This document shows positions 1 through 8,137 of a DNA stretch of 64,000 bases, piece after piece. Location: contig NZ_JAIFYA010000003.1 of assembly GCF_019688735.1 (NCBI RefSeq), positions 248,001 through 312,000 on the forward strand, given 5' to 3'. A model generated the notes under the pieces. It was not told the DNA's origin, searched no databases, and saw only the letters and a list, made by a program, of their open reading frames with translations. Position 1 is the first letter of the stretch. Each line of letters begins with the position of its first letter. Both the position numbers and the translations under genes were made by a program. This DNA comes from Thermosulfurimonas sp. F29. Its GTDB lineage: Bacteria > Desulfobacterota > Thermodesulfobacteria > Thermodesulfobacteriales > Thermodesulfobacteriaceae.

Positions 1-408
1 CATCGGGGGCTTTATGCCTACACCGTGGGACAGAGACGGGGGCTCGGGCTGAGGCTGGGGCGTCCCTACTATGTGGTGAGGCTGGATGCCCGGAGAAACC
101 GGGTCGTCGTGGGGGAAAAGAAGGATCTTTTCTGCCGGAGTTTTCTCGTGGGCGGGGTGAACTTCATCTATCCCCTGGATCCGGGAAGGCCCTTTCGGGC
201 GGAGGTGCGGATCCGCTACCGTCACCGGGAGGCCCCGGCGGAAGTGCAACCCTTGGCGGACGGCCTTTACCGGGTAATATGGGAAAGACCCCAGAAGGCC
301 GTGACGCCCGGGCAGTTTGCGGTCTTTTACCGGGGGGATCTGGTGCTTGGTGGGGGAGAGATCCTTCCGGAGGAGGACGATGGCCAGGATCAGGTTTCTT
401 CCGTTTGA
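1..408 (+). CDS. mnmA: tRNA-specific 2-thiouridylase MnmA, C-terminal part
   Basis: This is the 3' end of a gene that starts left of the window; frame 1 is open from base 1. The visible part has the late MnmA signature YTVGQRRGLGLRLG followed by the C-terminal beta-barrel domains (strings such as YYVVRLD and GQFAVFYRGDLVLGGGEI). MnmA places sulfur on U34 of Lys, Glu and Gln tRNAs in the cytoplasm. The N-terminal PP-loop and catalytic cysteines lie outside the window. Its end overlaps the next gene by 29 bp, so the two are probably co-transcribed. Confidence 0.9.
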   Translation, partial: HRGLYAYTVGQRRGLGLRLGRPYYVVRLDARRNRVVVGEKKDLFCRSFLVGGVNFIYPLDPGRPFRAEVRIRYRHREAPAEVQPLADGLYRVIWERPQKAVTPGQFAVFYRGDLVLGGGEILPEEDDGQDQVSSV

Positions 409-2263
409 GGTGGAGGTAGAGGCCGAGGAGGGGGAAAATGTCCTTCATGCGGCCATGCGGGTCGGGGTGCACATCAACGCCTCGTGCGGAGGGGCGGGGG
501 TGTGCAATAAGTGCCGGGTGTTTTTGGAGGAAGGACGCGCACGCGGAGAGGAACTTCCGGACGGGGGCTACAAGGCCTGCACCCTCGTCCCGGATACCGA
601 TCTCGTGGTGCGGGTGCCGGTGGAGAGCCATCTGGATCGGCGCGCCCTCCTGCGGGCTCCCAAGCGCCGGGCCACCGCCTGGCTGGCCGCCGCCGAACTG
701 CGAGCCGTCTCCCCGGAGCCGGCCTTCCGGCGCGTCTTCCTCGAGCTTCCGCCCCCGGACCTCTCCGACAACCTCCCCGACCTCCGCCGGCTGAAAAGGG
801 CCCTCCGGGAAAGGACGGGGACGGAGCCGGAGGCGGAATGGAATCTTCTCCGCTCCCTTCCCCATGTGCTGCGGGAGGAGAACTTCCGGGTCACGGTGGG
901 TCTCTACGACCACCCTGAAAGAAACCTCCCGGTGATAAGGCAGGTCTGGCCGGGAGATCGATCCGGCCGGGGACTTGCCGCCGCTGTGGACATAGGCACC
1001 ACCACCCTGTGCGCGGAACTGGTGGACCTTCGCGAGGGACGGGTGCTGGCGGAGACCTCGGATTACAATCCGCAGATCAGTTACGGCGAGGATGTAATAA
1101 GCCGCATCGAATTCGCCCGGCGGGAAAAGGGTCTGGCTCTTCTTTCCGAAAAGGTGCGAGATCGGGTGGGCGGACTCATCAGGGAACTGTGCGAGAAGGC
1201 CGGAGTGGCTCCGGAAGACCTCGACCTCGTTTCGCTGGCCGGCAACACGGTGATGACCCATCTCTTTCTGGGACTTGAACCGCGTTTCCTCCGGGAGAGT
1301 CCTTATGTGCCGGTGGCGGCCTTTTATCCTCCGGTTCCGGCGCGGGAGCTCGGTCTTCCCGTCGCCGAGGGGGCCATGGCGGAATTCGCCCCCTCGGTGG
1401 CCAGTTATGTAGGGGGCGACATCGTGGCCGGGGTGGTGGCCACCGGATTTTTCGAGGAGGAACCCCTCACGCTTTTCATCGACATCGGGACCAACGGGGA
1501 GATCGTGGTGGGTAATCGAGACTTTCTGGCCTGCGCGGCCTGTTCGGCGGGGCCGGCGTTCGAGGGTGGAGGGATCCGCCACGGAATGCGGGCCACCTCC
1601 GGGGCCATCGAGGCCGTGCACATAAATCCTCATACCCTTGAGCCCATGATCCTCACCATAGGAGGTAAGCGAGCCAAGGGAATCTGCGGTTCGGGGATCA
1701 TCGCCCTTCTCGCCAACCTCTTTCTCACCGGTCTCGTGGATCGATCCGGAAAGTATCGCCGGGATCTGGATCATCCCCGACTCCGGGAGGGCCGGGACGG
1801 GTGGGAGTATGTGGTGGTGTGGGCGGAGGAGTCCGCCACCGGGGAGGACATCGTTTTCACGGAGGCCGACATCGACAATCTGATCCGGGCCAAGGGAGCC
1901 ATGTTTGCGGGCTATCAGACCCTGCTTGAGTCGGTGGGACTTTCGGTGGAAGCGGTGGAGCGGGTCATTCTGGCGGGAAACTTCGGAAGTTATCTCGACC
2001 TGGAACAGGCCATCACCATCGGCTTGCTTCCGGATCTTCCTCGGGATAGATTTTTCTTTGCGGGTAACAGCAGTTTACTGGGGGCGCGGCTCATGGCCCT
2101 TTCCCGAAAGTATCGGGAAAAGGCGGTGGAGGTGGCGCGGATGATGACCCACTTCGAGCTCTCCGCTCATCCCGGATACATGGATTACTACATGTCGGCG
2201 CTGTTTCTGCCGCACACGAACATAGAATTCTTTCCTTCGGTCAAGGAGAAGCTGGAGGAGTAG
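380..2263 (+). CDS. RACo-like [2Fe-2S] ferredoxin / ASKHA ATPase (DUF4445 family)
   Basis: This 627-residue protein begins with a plant-type [2Fe-2S] domain; Cys36, Cys42, Cys45 and Cys67 fit its ligand spacing. A linker and an actin-like ASKHA ATPase domain follow from about residue 200 (VDIGTTTLCAEL, later FIDIGTNGEIVVG). The family includes RACo, which uses ATP to reactivate corrinoid iron-sulfur protein or corrinoid methyltransferases. The ATG at 380 is chosen because GGAGGA lies just upstream and the ferredoxin domain starts there; an upstream in-frame start would only add mnmA-overlapping sequence. No corrinoid protein gene is nearby, so its partner must be elsewhere. Confidence 0.85.
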   Translation: MARIRFLPFEVEVEAEEGENVLHAAMRVGVHINASCGGAGVCNKCRVFLEEGRARGEELPDGGYKACTLVPDTDLVVRVPVESHLDRRALLRAPKRRATAWLAAAELRAVSPEPAFRRVFLELPPPDLSDNLPDLRRLKRALRERTGTEPEAEWNLLRSLPHVLREENFRVTVGLYDHPERNLPVIRQVWPGDRSGRGLAAAVDIGTTTLCAELVDLREGRVLAETSDYNPQISYGEDVISRIEFARREKGLALLSEKVRDRVGGLIRELCEKAGVAPEDLDLVSLAGNTVMTHLFLGLEPRFLRESPYVPVAAFYPPVPARELGLPVAEGAMAEFAPSVASYVGGDIVAGVVATGFFEEEPLTLFIDIGTNGEIVVGNRDFLACAACSAGPAFEGGGIRHGMRATSGAIEAVHINPHTLEPMILTIGGKRAKGICGSGIIALLANLFLTGLVDRSGKYRRDLDHPRLREGRDGWEYVVVWAEESATGEDIVFTEADIDNLIRAKGAMFAGYQTLLESVGLSVEAVERVILAGNFGSYLDLEQAITIGLLPDLPRDRFFFAGNSSLLGARLMALSRKYREKAVEVARMMTHFELSAHPGYMDYYMSALFLPHTNIEFFPSVKEKLEE

Positions 2264-2264
2264 G

Positions 2265-2792
2265 GTGCGGGTGGGCCCGGCCGAGGTTCGGGTGGTCGGA
2301 AATTTTTACCCGTCTTCCGGCGGTAGGGGCACCCGACCGGACGAGCCGGCGGAGGTTTCTCGCGGGACGGAGGGGGGAACCTTCCGGCAGAAGAATCCCG
2401 CGGTTTCCGACCGGGAGGAAGACTGGCGCGTTCTCATGGAGATAGCCCGTCTGCGGCGCATCGATCAGATGGTTCGGGCCCACGAGCGGGCTCACCTCGT
2501 GGCCGGAGGGGACATCGTCAGAAGCGGCCCCCATTATGTTTACCGACGGGGGCCGGACGGAAAACTCTACGCGGTGGGAGGAGATGTGACCATAGACACC
2601 TCCCCGGTGCCGGGGGACCCGGAGGCCACCCTGCGCAAGGCGGAAAAGATCGTGCGGGCCGCCCTCGCTCCCCTGGATCCCTCGCCTCAGGACATAAGGG
2701 TGGCCATGAGGGCACAGATGATGGCCATGCAGGCCCGTCTCGAACTGGCCCGCGAAAGGATGGAGGTTAAGGGTGAGGAAAATCGCTCCTGA
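2265..2792 (+). CDS. SprA-related putative metalloprotease
   Basis: This 175-residue protein matches the SprA-related family (PF12118 type). Residues 73-77 form HERAH, which fits the HExxH zinc-protease motif. The family-typical core with SGPHYVYRRGPDGKLYAVGG and DTSPVPGDPEAT follows. Residues 1-50 look disordered and no signal peptide is visible. The GTG start sits 4 nt after a GGAGGAG site and 1 nt after the preceding stop. Its end overlaps psd by 20 bp. The substrate of this family is unknown to me. Confidence 0.7.
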   Translation: MRVGPAEVRVVGNFYPSSGGRGTRPDEPAEVSRGTEGGTFRQKNPAVSDREEDWRVLMEIARLRRIDQMVRAHERAHLVAGGDIVRSGPHYVYRRGPDGKLYAVGGDVTIDTSPVPGDPEATLRKAEKIVRAALAPLDPSPQDIRVAMRAQMMAMQARLELARERMEVKGEENRS

Positions 2793-3420
2793 GGCTTTTC
2801 CCTTTCTTCTTCCCCTGGCGGGGCTTGCGGGACTTTCGGTCCTGCTGCGGCGCCCCCGGATGGCCCTCGTCGCCGGAGGGCTTTCCGGGGCGGTGAGCTG
2901 GTTCTTCCGCGATCCTCACCGGGAACCGGTGCTGGATCGCGAGGCCCTCGTCTCTCCCGCCGACGGGGTGGTGGTTACGGTCCGCTATTTAACGGAACAC
3001 GAGGATTTCGAGGGGCCGGTTTTTCGGGTGGGAATCTTCATGCGGATCTTTGATGTGCATGTCAACCGGGCCCCGGTTTCCGGACGGGTGCTCAAGGTGG
3101 CCGAGGCCCGAGGGGAGAAGCTCCCCGCTCAGCGGGAGGAGGCCTTTCGTCGCAACGAGAAACGCTTTTACTGGTTTGAGCGGGACGACGGGGTGCCGGT
3201 GCTCATGGTGCAGGTGGCCGGGCTGCTGGCCCGACGCACGGTGAGCTATGTGCGCCCCGGGGACGAGGTGCTGGTGGGGGATCGGGTGGGGATCATCAAG
3301 TTCGGGTCCCGGGTGGAGGTCTTTTTCCCGGCCGAAGGGGCCCGAATCCTGGTGAGGGAGGGACACCGGGTGCGGGCCGGGGAAACCCCCCTGGCCCTGA
3401 TCCCCTGGAGGAACCCTTGA
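2773..3420 (+). CDS. psd: phosphatidylserine decarboxylase proenzyme (short form)
   Basis: The 215-residue product matches the short, archaeal-type decarboxylases that make phosphatidylethanolamine from phosphatidylserine. Two N-terminal hydrophobic segments anchor it, the core carries FMRIFDVHVNR and SPADGVV, and the self-cleavage site is KFGS with Ser179 as the expected pyruvoyl precursor. It starts with GTG inside the previous gene and overlaps pssA by 4 bp (TTGA). The psd-pssA pair supplies both steps from CDP-diacylglycerol to phosphatidylethanolamine. Confidence 0.93.
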   Translation: MRKIAPEAFPFLLPLAGLAGLSVLLRRPRMALVAGGLSGAVSWFFRDPHREPVLDREALVSPADGVVVTVRYLTEHEDFEGPVFRVGIFMRIFDVHVNRAPVSGRVLKVAEARGEKLPAQREEAFRRNEKRFYWFERDDGVPVLMVQVAGLLARRTVSYVRPGDEVLVGDRVGIIKFGSRVEVFFPAEGARILVREGHRVRAGETPLALIPWRNP

Positions 3421-4178
3421 GGAAGATCGCGCTTCTTCCGCACATCTTCACCACCGGGAACCTCTTTGCCGGGTTTTTCGCCCTGGTCTCGGCCCTTTCG
3501 GGAAAGATCACCGTGGCCTCGTGGGCCATCTTCGTGGCCATGATCTGCGATGTTCTGGACGGACGCCTGGCCCGGCTCACCTCCTCGGCCACCCGCTTCG
3601 GCATGGAATACGACTCCCTCTGCGACATGGTCTCCTTCGGGGTGGCCCCGGGGCTTCTGGCCTACGAGTTCGCCCTGAAACCTTACGGGAGATACGGATG
3701 GCTTGCCGCCTTCATCTATGTGGCCTGTACGGCCCTGCGGCTGGCCCGCTTCAATGTGGAAGAGCCCGGAGTCAAGGCCTACTTCAAGGGTCTTCCCAGT
3801 CCGGCCGCGGCGGGATTGGTGGCCGCCACGGTCATCTTTCTCAACCAGGTGGGAGCGGTCTTCCCGGTCAAGCATGTGGCCCTGGTCCTCATGATCTATC
3901 TGGTCTCCTTTCTCATGATTTCTCCGTTGCCCTACCCCAGTTTCAAGGTCCTTCGCTTCAGGGAGAGTCAGCTCACCTACTTACTTCCGGCCCTCATCCT
4001 GGCCTTTGCGGTGGTGGCCGCGGAACCCCGTATCACCCTTTTTATAGTCTTTGCCCTGTACGCCTCCTGGCCTCCCCTGAAAATCCTGGCTCTGCGCCTT
4101 GTCCGCCTTCTTTCCCCGGGATGGAGAAGGTCTTCGGAGGCCGAGCCCCGGTTTGACATCCGTAAAAATGAGGATTAA
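3417..4178 (+). CDS. pssA: CDP-diacylglycerol--serine O-phosphatidyltransferase
   Basis: This is a 253-residue multi-spanning membrane enzyme of the CDP-alcohol phosphatidyltransferase family. The signature is complete: DGRLARL, then GMEYDSLCD, giving the DG-x2-AR-x8-G-x3-D-x3-D pattern. It joins serine to CDP-diacylglycerol. The TTG start overlaps the psd stop codon, and a CTGGAGGA site lies 4 nt upstream, so translation is probably coupled. Ordinary length for the family. Confidence 0.93.
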   Translation: MRKIALLPHIFTTGNLFAGFFALVSALSGKITVASWAIFVAMICDVLDGRLARLTSSATRFGMEYDSLCDMVSFGVAPGLLAYEFALKPYGRYGWLAAFIYVACTALRLARFNVEEPGVKAYFKGLPSPAAAGLVAATVIFLNQVGAVFPVKHVALVLMIYLVSFLMISPLPYPSFKVLRFRESQLTYLLPALILAFAVVAAEPRITLFIVFALYASWPPLKILALRLVRLLSPGWRRSSEAEPRFDIRKNED

Positions 4179-4215
4179 AAAGAAAGCGCAAACTTGACCA
4201 AGGGAGGAAGAGGAA

Positions 4216-4551
4216 ATGAGTTGTAAGTGCCGTTTGCTCAACATCGGTTTTGGTAACTCGGTGGTGGCCGAAAGGGTGATTGCCATCGTGAATCCCAATT
4301 CGGCGCCCATGAAGAGGCTTCGGGAGGAGGCCAAGGAATCCAAGCGACTCATCGACGCCACGCAGGGGCGGAGGACCCGTTCCATCATCATTACGGATTC
4401 CAATCATGTGATCCTTTCGGCCATTCAGGCGGAGACCATTGCCCAGAGGCTCACCTCGGACCTCCTCAAGATGCACGAGGAGTGCGCCGAGGCCCAGACC
4501 GTTTCCGAGGAGGAAAAGGCTTCATCAAGGCGGCGCAAGAAATCCGGCTAA
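4216..4551 (+). CDS. remA: RemA/DUF370 family regulatory protein
   Basis: The first 80 residues ([19 protein letters not shown], then [15 protein letters not shown]) match the DUF370/RemA family, a DNA-binding regulator of matrix genes in Bacillus that often precedes gmk elsewhere. Here it again sits 3 bp before gmk. The last 25 residues form a charged Lys/Arg-rich tail beyond the usual domain. A strong AGGGAGGAAGAGG site precedes the ATG. What it regulates in this organism is not visible. The usual third neighbour, yicC, lies apart at 25487-26362. Confidence 0.85.
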   Translation: MSCKCRLLNIGFGNSVVAERVIAIVNPNSAPMKRLREEAKESKRLIDATQGRRTRSIIITDSNHVILSAIQAETIAQRLTSDLLKMHEECAEAQTVSEEEKASSRRRKKSG

Positions 4552-4554
4552 GTC

Positions 4555-5139
4555 ATGGGAAAGAGGGGGCTTTTGCTGGTGGTCTCCGCCCCTTCGGGAG
4601 CGGGTAAGACGACTTTATGTCGTCTTCTTCTGGAGAGGTTCCCCTTCCGGTTTTCGGTTTCTCACACCACCCGTCCCCCGCGGCCGGGTGAGGTGCACGG
4701 GAGGGACTATTACTTCGTCTCCCGGGAGGAATTCCGGGAAATGATCCGGGAGGGGGCCTTTCTGGAGTGGGCGGAGGTGCACGGGAACCTTTACGGGACC
4801 AGTTTTTCCGAGGTGGAGAGGGCCCTTTCCGGGGAGGAGGATCTGCTTCTCGACATAGATGTGCAGGGGGCCTCGCAGGTGCGTGGACGCCTGGGGGCCC
4901 GGGCCGTTTTCGTGTTCATCCTGCCGCCCAGTCTTGAGGAACTGGAAAGACGCCTCAGGCGGCGCGGCACGGAGGACGAGGAGACCCTAAGGCGGCGCCT
5001 GGCCCGGGCCCGGGAGGAGATTCGATTTGCCCCCTGGTTCGACTATGTGGTGATTAACGACGAGGTGGAACGGGCCTTCGAGGATCTCGCGGCCATCATC
5101 CGGGCCGAAAGGTGTCGGCCCGCACGGGCCCTCTCATGA
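4555..5139 (+). CDS. gmk: guanylate kinase
   Basis: The 194-residue protein phosphorylates GMP to GDP. It has the P-loop SAPSGAGKTT near the N-terminus, the GMP-binding RPGEVHGRDYYFVS region and the DIDVQGA segment. It follows remA by 3 bp, and its TGA overlaps the ATG of rlmB, so the remA-gmk-rlmB stretch looks translationally coupled. Confidence 0.95.
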   Translation: MGKRGLLLVVSAPSGAGKTTLCRLLLERFPFRFSVSHTTRPPRPGEVHGRDYYFVSREEFREMIREGAFLEWAEVHGNLYGTSFSEVERALSGEEDLLLDIDVQGASQVRGRLGARAVFVFILPPSLEELERRLRRRGTEDEETLRRRLARAREEIRFAPWFDYVVINDEVERAFEDLAAIIRAERCRPARALS

Positions 5140-5882
5140 GCCGGGTGGTCTGGGGCCTTAACCCGGTCCTTGAACTCCTCAAAAGTCAGCCCGACAAGGT
5201 GGAAGAGATATGGCTGGCCGCGGCGGGGCTGAGAGGGCGTCGCTTTCGCGTTCTGGAACTGGCCCGGTCCCTGGAGATCCCGGTGAGGGTGGTCCGTGAT
5301 TTCCATCCTCCCAAGGTTCCGGCAGAGGCCCGCACTCAGGGAGTAGTGGCCTATCTCAGGGAATTCGCCTACGCCTCCCTGGACGAGCTCGAGGAGAGGT
5401 TGACCCGTTCCCCGGCCCCGCTGGTGGTCTTCCTGGACGAGCTGACCGATCCGCAGAATGTGGGCTCCCTCATCCGCAGCGCGGAGGTGTTCGGGGCTCA
5501 CGGGGTGGTTATTCCCAAACACCGGGCCGCGGGGGTAACCCCCACCGTGATCAAGGCCTCCGCCGGAGCGGTGTTTCACCTTCCGGTGGTGCGGGTGGTG
5601 AACCTCCGGCAGGCCATCCGGCGTCTCCGGGAGGCGGGGCTTGCGGTGTACGGTCTTTCCGCGGACGCCGAACGGGAGATACCGGAGGTGGACCTCACCG
5701 GACCGGTGGGGCTGGTGGTGGGAAGCGAGGGTCGGGGATTACGCGAGGGGGTGCGCCGGGAGTGTGACGAACTTATCCGCATACCCATGCGGGGGAAAAT
5801 CGGGTCCCTTAACGCTGCGGTGGCCGGGGCCGTGGCCCTTTACGAGGTACTGAGACAGCGAGTTCTTAAAGATACTCGTTAA
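5136..5882 (+). CDS. rlmB: 23S rRNA (guanosine-2'-O-)-methyltransferase RlmB
   Basis: This is a SpoU-type RNA 2'-O-methyltransferase of 248 residues with the small L30e-like substrate domain first (WGLNPVLELL) and the SPOUT knot after it. Motif 1 is LTDPQNVGSLIRSAEVFGA, motif 2 is GLVVGSEGRGLR and motif 3 is IPMRGKIGSLNAAVA. RlmB modifies G2251 of 23S rRNA. I chose the ATG at 5136, which overlaps the gmk stop as ATGA; a GTG at 5112 would add eight poorly conserved residues. A different SpoU target cannot be excluded. Confidence 0.88.
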   Translation: MSRVVWGLNPVLELLKSQPDKVEEIWLAAAGLRGRRFRVLELARSLEIPVRVVRDFHPPKVPAEARTQGVVAYLREFAYASLDELEERLTRSPAPLVVFLDELTDPQNVGSLIRSAEVFGAHGVVIPKHRAAGVTPTVIKASAGAVFHLPVVRVVNLRQAIRRLREAGLAVYGLSADAEREIPEVDLTGPVGLVVGSEGRGLREGVRRECDELIRIPMRGKIGSLNAAVAGAVALYEVLRQRVLKDTR

Positions 5883-5894
5883 AGCAGGCGCGTC

Positions 5895-7130
5895 GTGTAC
5901 GGAATCTACCGACTCCTCAGCGGGCTGGCGGAAAAGACGCTGGCGCGACGCTATCCGGAGAGGTTTTCGGCCGTGGCGGTGGATGCTCCGGCGGAGGTGT
6001 GGATGCACGCCGCCTCGGTGGGGGAGTCCCGTGTGGCTGCGGCTATAGTGCGCCGGCTACTGGAATTGAGGTCCCGAACCCGGGTCTTCCTCACCCTCCA
6101 GACCGAAACCGGTCTTTCCGAGGCCCGAAAGCTGCTGGCCCATCTCCAGGGGGTCCGGGTAGAATTGGCCCCGTGGGACGGGCCGTGCGTGGTGAGGGAC
6201 TTCCTCGAGCGCCTGCGCCCCCGGGTGCTCGCCCTCGTCGAGACCGAACTATGGCCCAACCTTATGCGTGAGGCGGTGGGGCGAGGTGTCTCGCTGTTAA
6301 TCCTGAACGGACGCCTCTCTCCGCGAAGTTTCACCCGGTACCGCTGGCTGATTCCGCTTTTCCGCCCGGTTGTGCGCGGAGTGGCTCTGGCCGGGGTGAT
6401 TTCCGAGGAGGACGGGGAACGCTTTCGGATCCTCGGGGTCCCGGCGGAAAGAATAGTGGTCGGCGGAAACGCTAAACACGACCTCACCTTTGAGAGAATC
6501 GGGGAACTGGACCCCGCTCCTCTCGTAAGGAGGCTGGGCCTCGGCCCGGGCGAGAGGGTGGTGATCTTCGGGAGCATGCGAGTCGGTGAGGAGGATCTGG
6601 TACGGGAGACGGTGGCGGCGTTGCTCGGGGAAGAAGGGGTTCGGTTCGTGGTGGTTCCCCGCCATCCGCAACGAGCGCCGGACTTTTATCAAGGCCTTTC
6701 GGGGCTGGGGGCCACCGTGGCCTTTTTCCGGAGGGGGGATCCCTCACGGGCCAGGATCGTGGTGGTGGACGAGGTAGGGTCTCTTTTCGGCCTTTACGCC
6801 CTGGCGGAGGCGGCGGTGGTGGGGGGAGGCTTCGTGCCCAAAGGGGGACAGAATCCCGTGGAACCCGCCATGCTGGGCAAACCCGTGATCTTCGGACCGC
6901 ACATGGAAAACTTCCTCCCGGAGGTGCGGACCCTTCTTGCCGGAAAGGGAGCCGTTCAGGTCGGTACCGCCGGGGAACTCTCCTCCGTGCTCCGCCGGTG
7001 GCTCAGGGACCCGGCGGGGGCCCGGGAGGTCGGACGCCGGGCCTTTTCCGCGGCCCGGAGACTCCGGGGGGCCTCCCGGCGCTACGCCGAAATGCTCCTC
7101 CGCTTCCTCAATGGGCCTCCTCCAGCTTGA
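5895..7130 (+). CDS. waaA: 3-deoxy-D-manno-octulosonic acid (Kdo) transferase
   Basis: The 411-residue product is a GT30 glycosyltransferase that adds Kdo to lipid A on the inner face of the cytoplasmic membrane. Visible marks are WMHAASVGE, TLQTETG, the ETELWPNLM stretch and the C-terminal GGGFVPKGGQNPVEPAMLGKP sugar-nucleotide site. The start is GTG without a clear Shine-Dalgarno site. Together with lptD it shows the cell makes LPS. It converges on and overlaps the Lrp-type gene by 23 bp. Confidence 0.93.
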   Translation: MYGIYRLLSGLAEKTLARRYPERFSAVAVDAPAEVWMHAASVGESRVAAAIVRRLLELRSRTRVFLTLQTETGLSEARKLLAHLQGVRVELAPWDGPCVVRDFLERLRPRVLALVETELWPNLMREAVGRGVSLLILNGRLSPRSFTRYRWLIPLFRPVVRGVALAGVISEEDGERFRILGVPAERIVVGGNAKHDLTFERIGELDPAPLVRRLGLGPGERVVIFGSMRVGEEDLVRETVAALLGEEGVRFVVVPRHPQRAPDFYQGLSGLGATVAFFRRGDPSRARIVVVDEVGSLFGLYALAEAAVVGGGFVPKGGQNPVEPAMLGKPVIFGPHMENFLPEVRTLLAGKGAVQVGTAGELSSVLRRWLRDPAGAREVGRRAFSAARRLRGASRRYAEMLLRFLNGPPPA

Positions 7131-7356
7131 CCACCGGACAGGTCATGGTGTGCTGGATGGAGGGGATGGCCTGAAGTTTCTTCAGCACCACCTCGGAAAG
7201 CGTGTCGTGGTTCTCGGTCTCCACCTCGGCGATGATGTCGTAAGGCCCCATGATTATGTCCAGTTTTTTGACCTCCGGCATTGCCAGTAAACTTCTAGCC
7301 ACCTCGGCGGTTTTACCTATCTGAGTATTTATGAGAATGTAAGCTCGAAGGGACAT
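7108..7356 (-). CDS. stand-alone Lrp/AsnC ligand-binding (RAM) domain protein
   Basis: The 82 residues are the alpha/beta RAM domain of Lrp/AsnC regulators (AYILINTQIGKTAEVA, VKKLDIIMGPYDIIAEVET) with no helix-turn-helix. Such proteins form rings and can bind amino acids or modify partner regulators. A GGAGG site lies 5 nt before the ATG. It lies downstream of the nickel/cobalt transport operon on the same strand, 34 bp after cbiQ, so it may share that transcript. Its role is not evident. Confidence 0.85.
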   Translation of the reverse strand: MSLRAYILINTQIGKTAEVARSLLAMPEVKKLDIIMGPYDIIAEVETENHDTLSEVVLKKLQAIPSIQHTMTCPVVKLEEAH

Positions 7357-7390
7357 AAAGAACCTCCTTTGCGAGGAATTGTTTTGAATT

Positions 7391-8137
7391 CTACCAGAAA
7401 AAATTACCCAACAGAAGGAGAATGGCTAGACCAAGAAGAGGCGAGGCTTTCAGGAGCTGGCGAGGGGTTAAGGGTTCGAGAGGAGGAACTTTCGGGGAAG
7501 AAAAACCCCGGGCGTACATAGCCAGGAGTACCTTTTCGGTATCCTCGTAGGCGCGAAGGAAAAGAAGGGCGTAGAGACGGGCCTTAATCTCGTAGGTGCG
7601 TCGATTGGTTCCCTCTCGGAACCCTCTGGCCTGCAAGGCCAGAGAGAGGTTGCGGGCCTGGTCAAGCAGAGTGAAAAGATAACGATAGGTAAAGAGAAAT
7701 AGAATCAAGAGCTTTTCCGGGACTCCCAGGGCCCTTGCAGCCCTTACCGTTTCGAAGAGCGGGGCGGTGGCAACCAAGGCCAGAAAAAAGATGAAACAGG
7801 CCAGAATCTTGCATAACACCGTTATCGCTAATGTCAAACCGGGGAGAGCGAGTGGGGCCGAGGTTGGCGTTCTGTTCCCGAAGAGGGCCAGGAAGATGGC
7901 CAGGATCAGGGCCAGTCCGGCCGGGGCCCGCAGATGCCACAATACGAAACCAAGAGGGAGCCGGGATAGGAGAAGCAAGGCCACGCTTACCCCCAGGAAA
8001 AGAAGCGCCCGGGAGAGATCCCAGGTGAGGTTTACGGCGAGGAGAAAGAGCGCCAGAGCCAGGAGTTTCAGTCGCTCGTCAAGGTTGTGGAGGGGGCTTT
8101 CTCCCCGGCCGTAGCGATCAATCTCGGGAAGATGCAA
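7391..8137 (-). CDS. cbiQ: cobalt/nickel ECF transporter T component CbiQ
   Basis: This 248-residue membrane protein has the CbiQ start (HLPEIDRYGRGESPLHNLD) and the coupling helices with ARG motifs (LQARGFR and YARGFSS) that contact the ATPase. I chose the TTG at 8137 because it gives the family N-terminus and follows an AAGGAGG site; a longer frame would add 18 unrelated residues. It overlaps the cbiM end by 20 bp. It forms the transmembrane coupling unit of a group I ECF transporter. No cbiO follows. Confidence 0.9.
   Translation of the reverse strand: MHLPEIDRYGRGESPLHNLDERLKLLALALFLLAVNLTWDLSRALLFLGVSVALLLLSRLPLGFVLWHLRAPAGLALILAIFLALFGNRTPTSAPLALPGLTLAITVLCKILACFIFFLALVATAPLFETVRAARALGVPEKLLILFLFTYRYLFTLLDQARNLSLALQARGFREGTNRRTYEIKARLYALLFLRAYEDTEKVLLAMYARGFSSPKVPPLEPLTPRQLLKASPLLGLAILLLLGNFFW

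Noticed and set aside
164-1774. A 536-codon open frame antisense to the RACo-like gene
   Set aside because: It is rich in Gly, Arg, Pro and His as expected for the antisense of a GC-rich gene, has no family likeness, and the plus-strand frame has clear ferredoxin and ATPase motifs.
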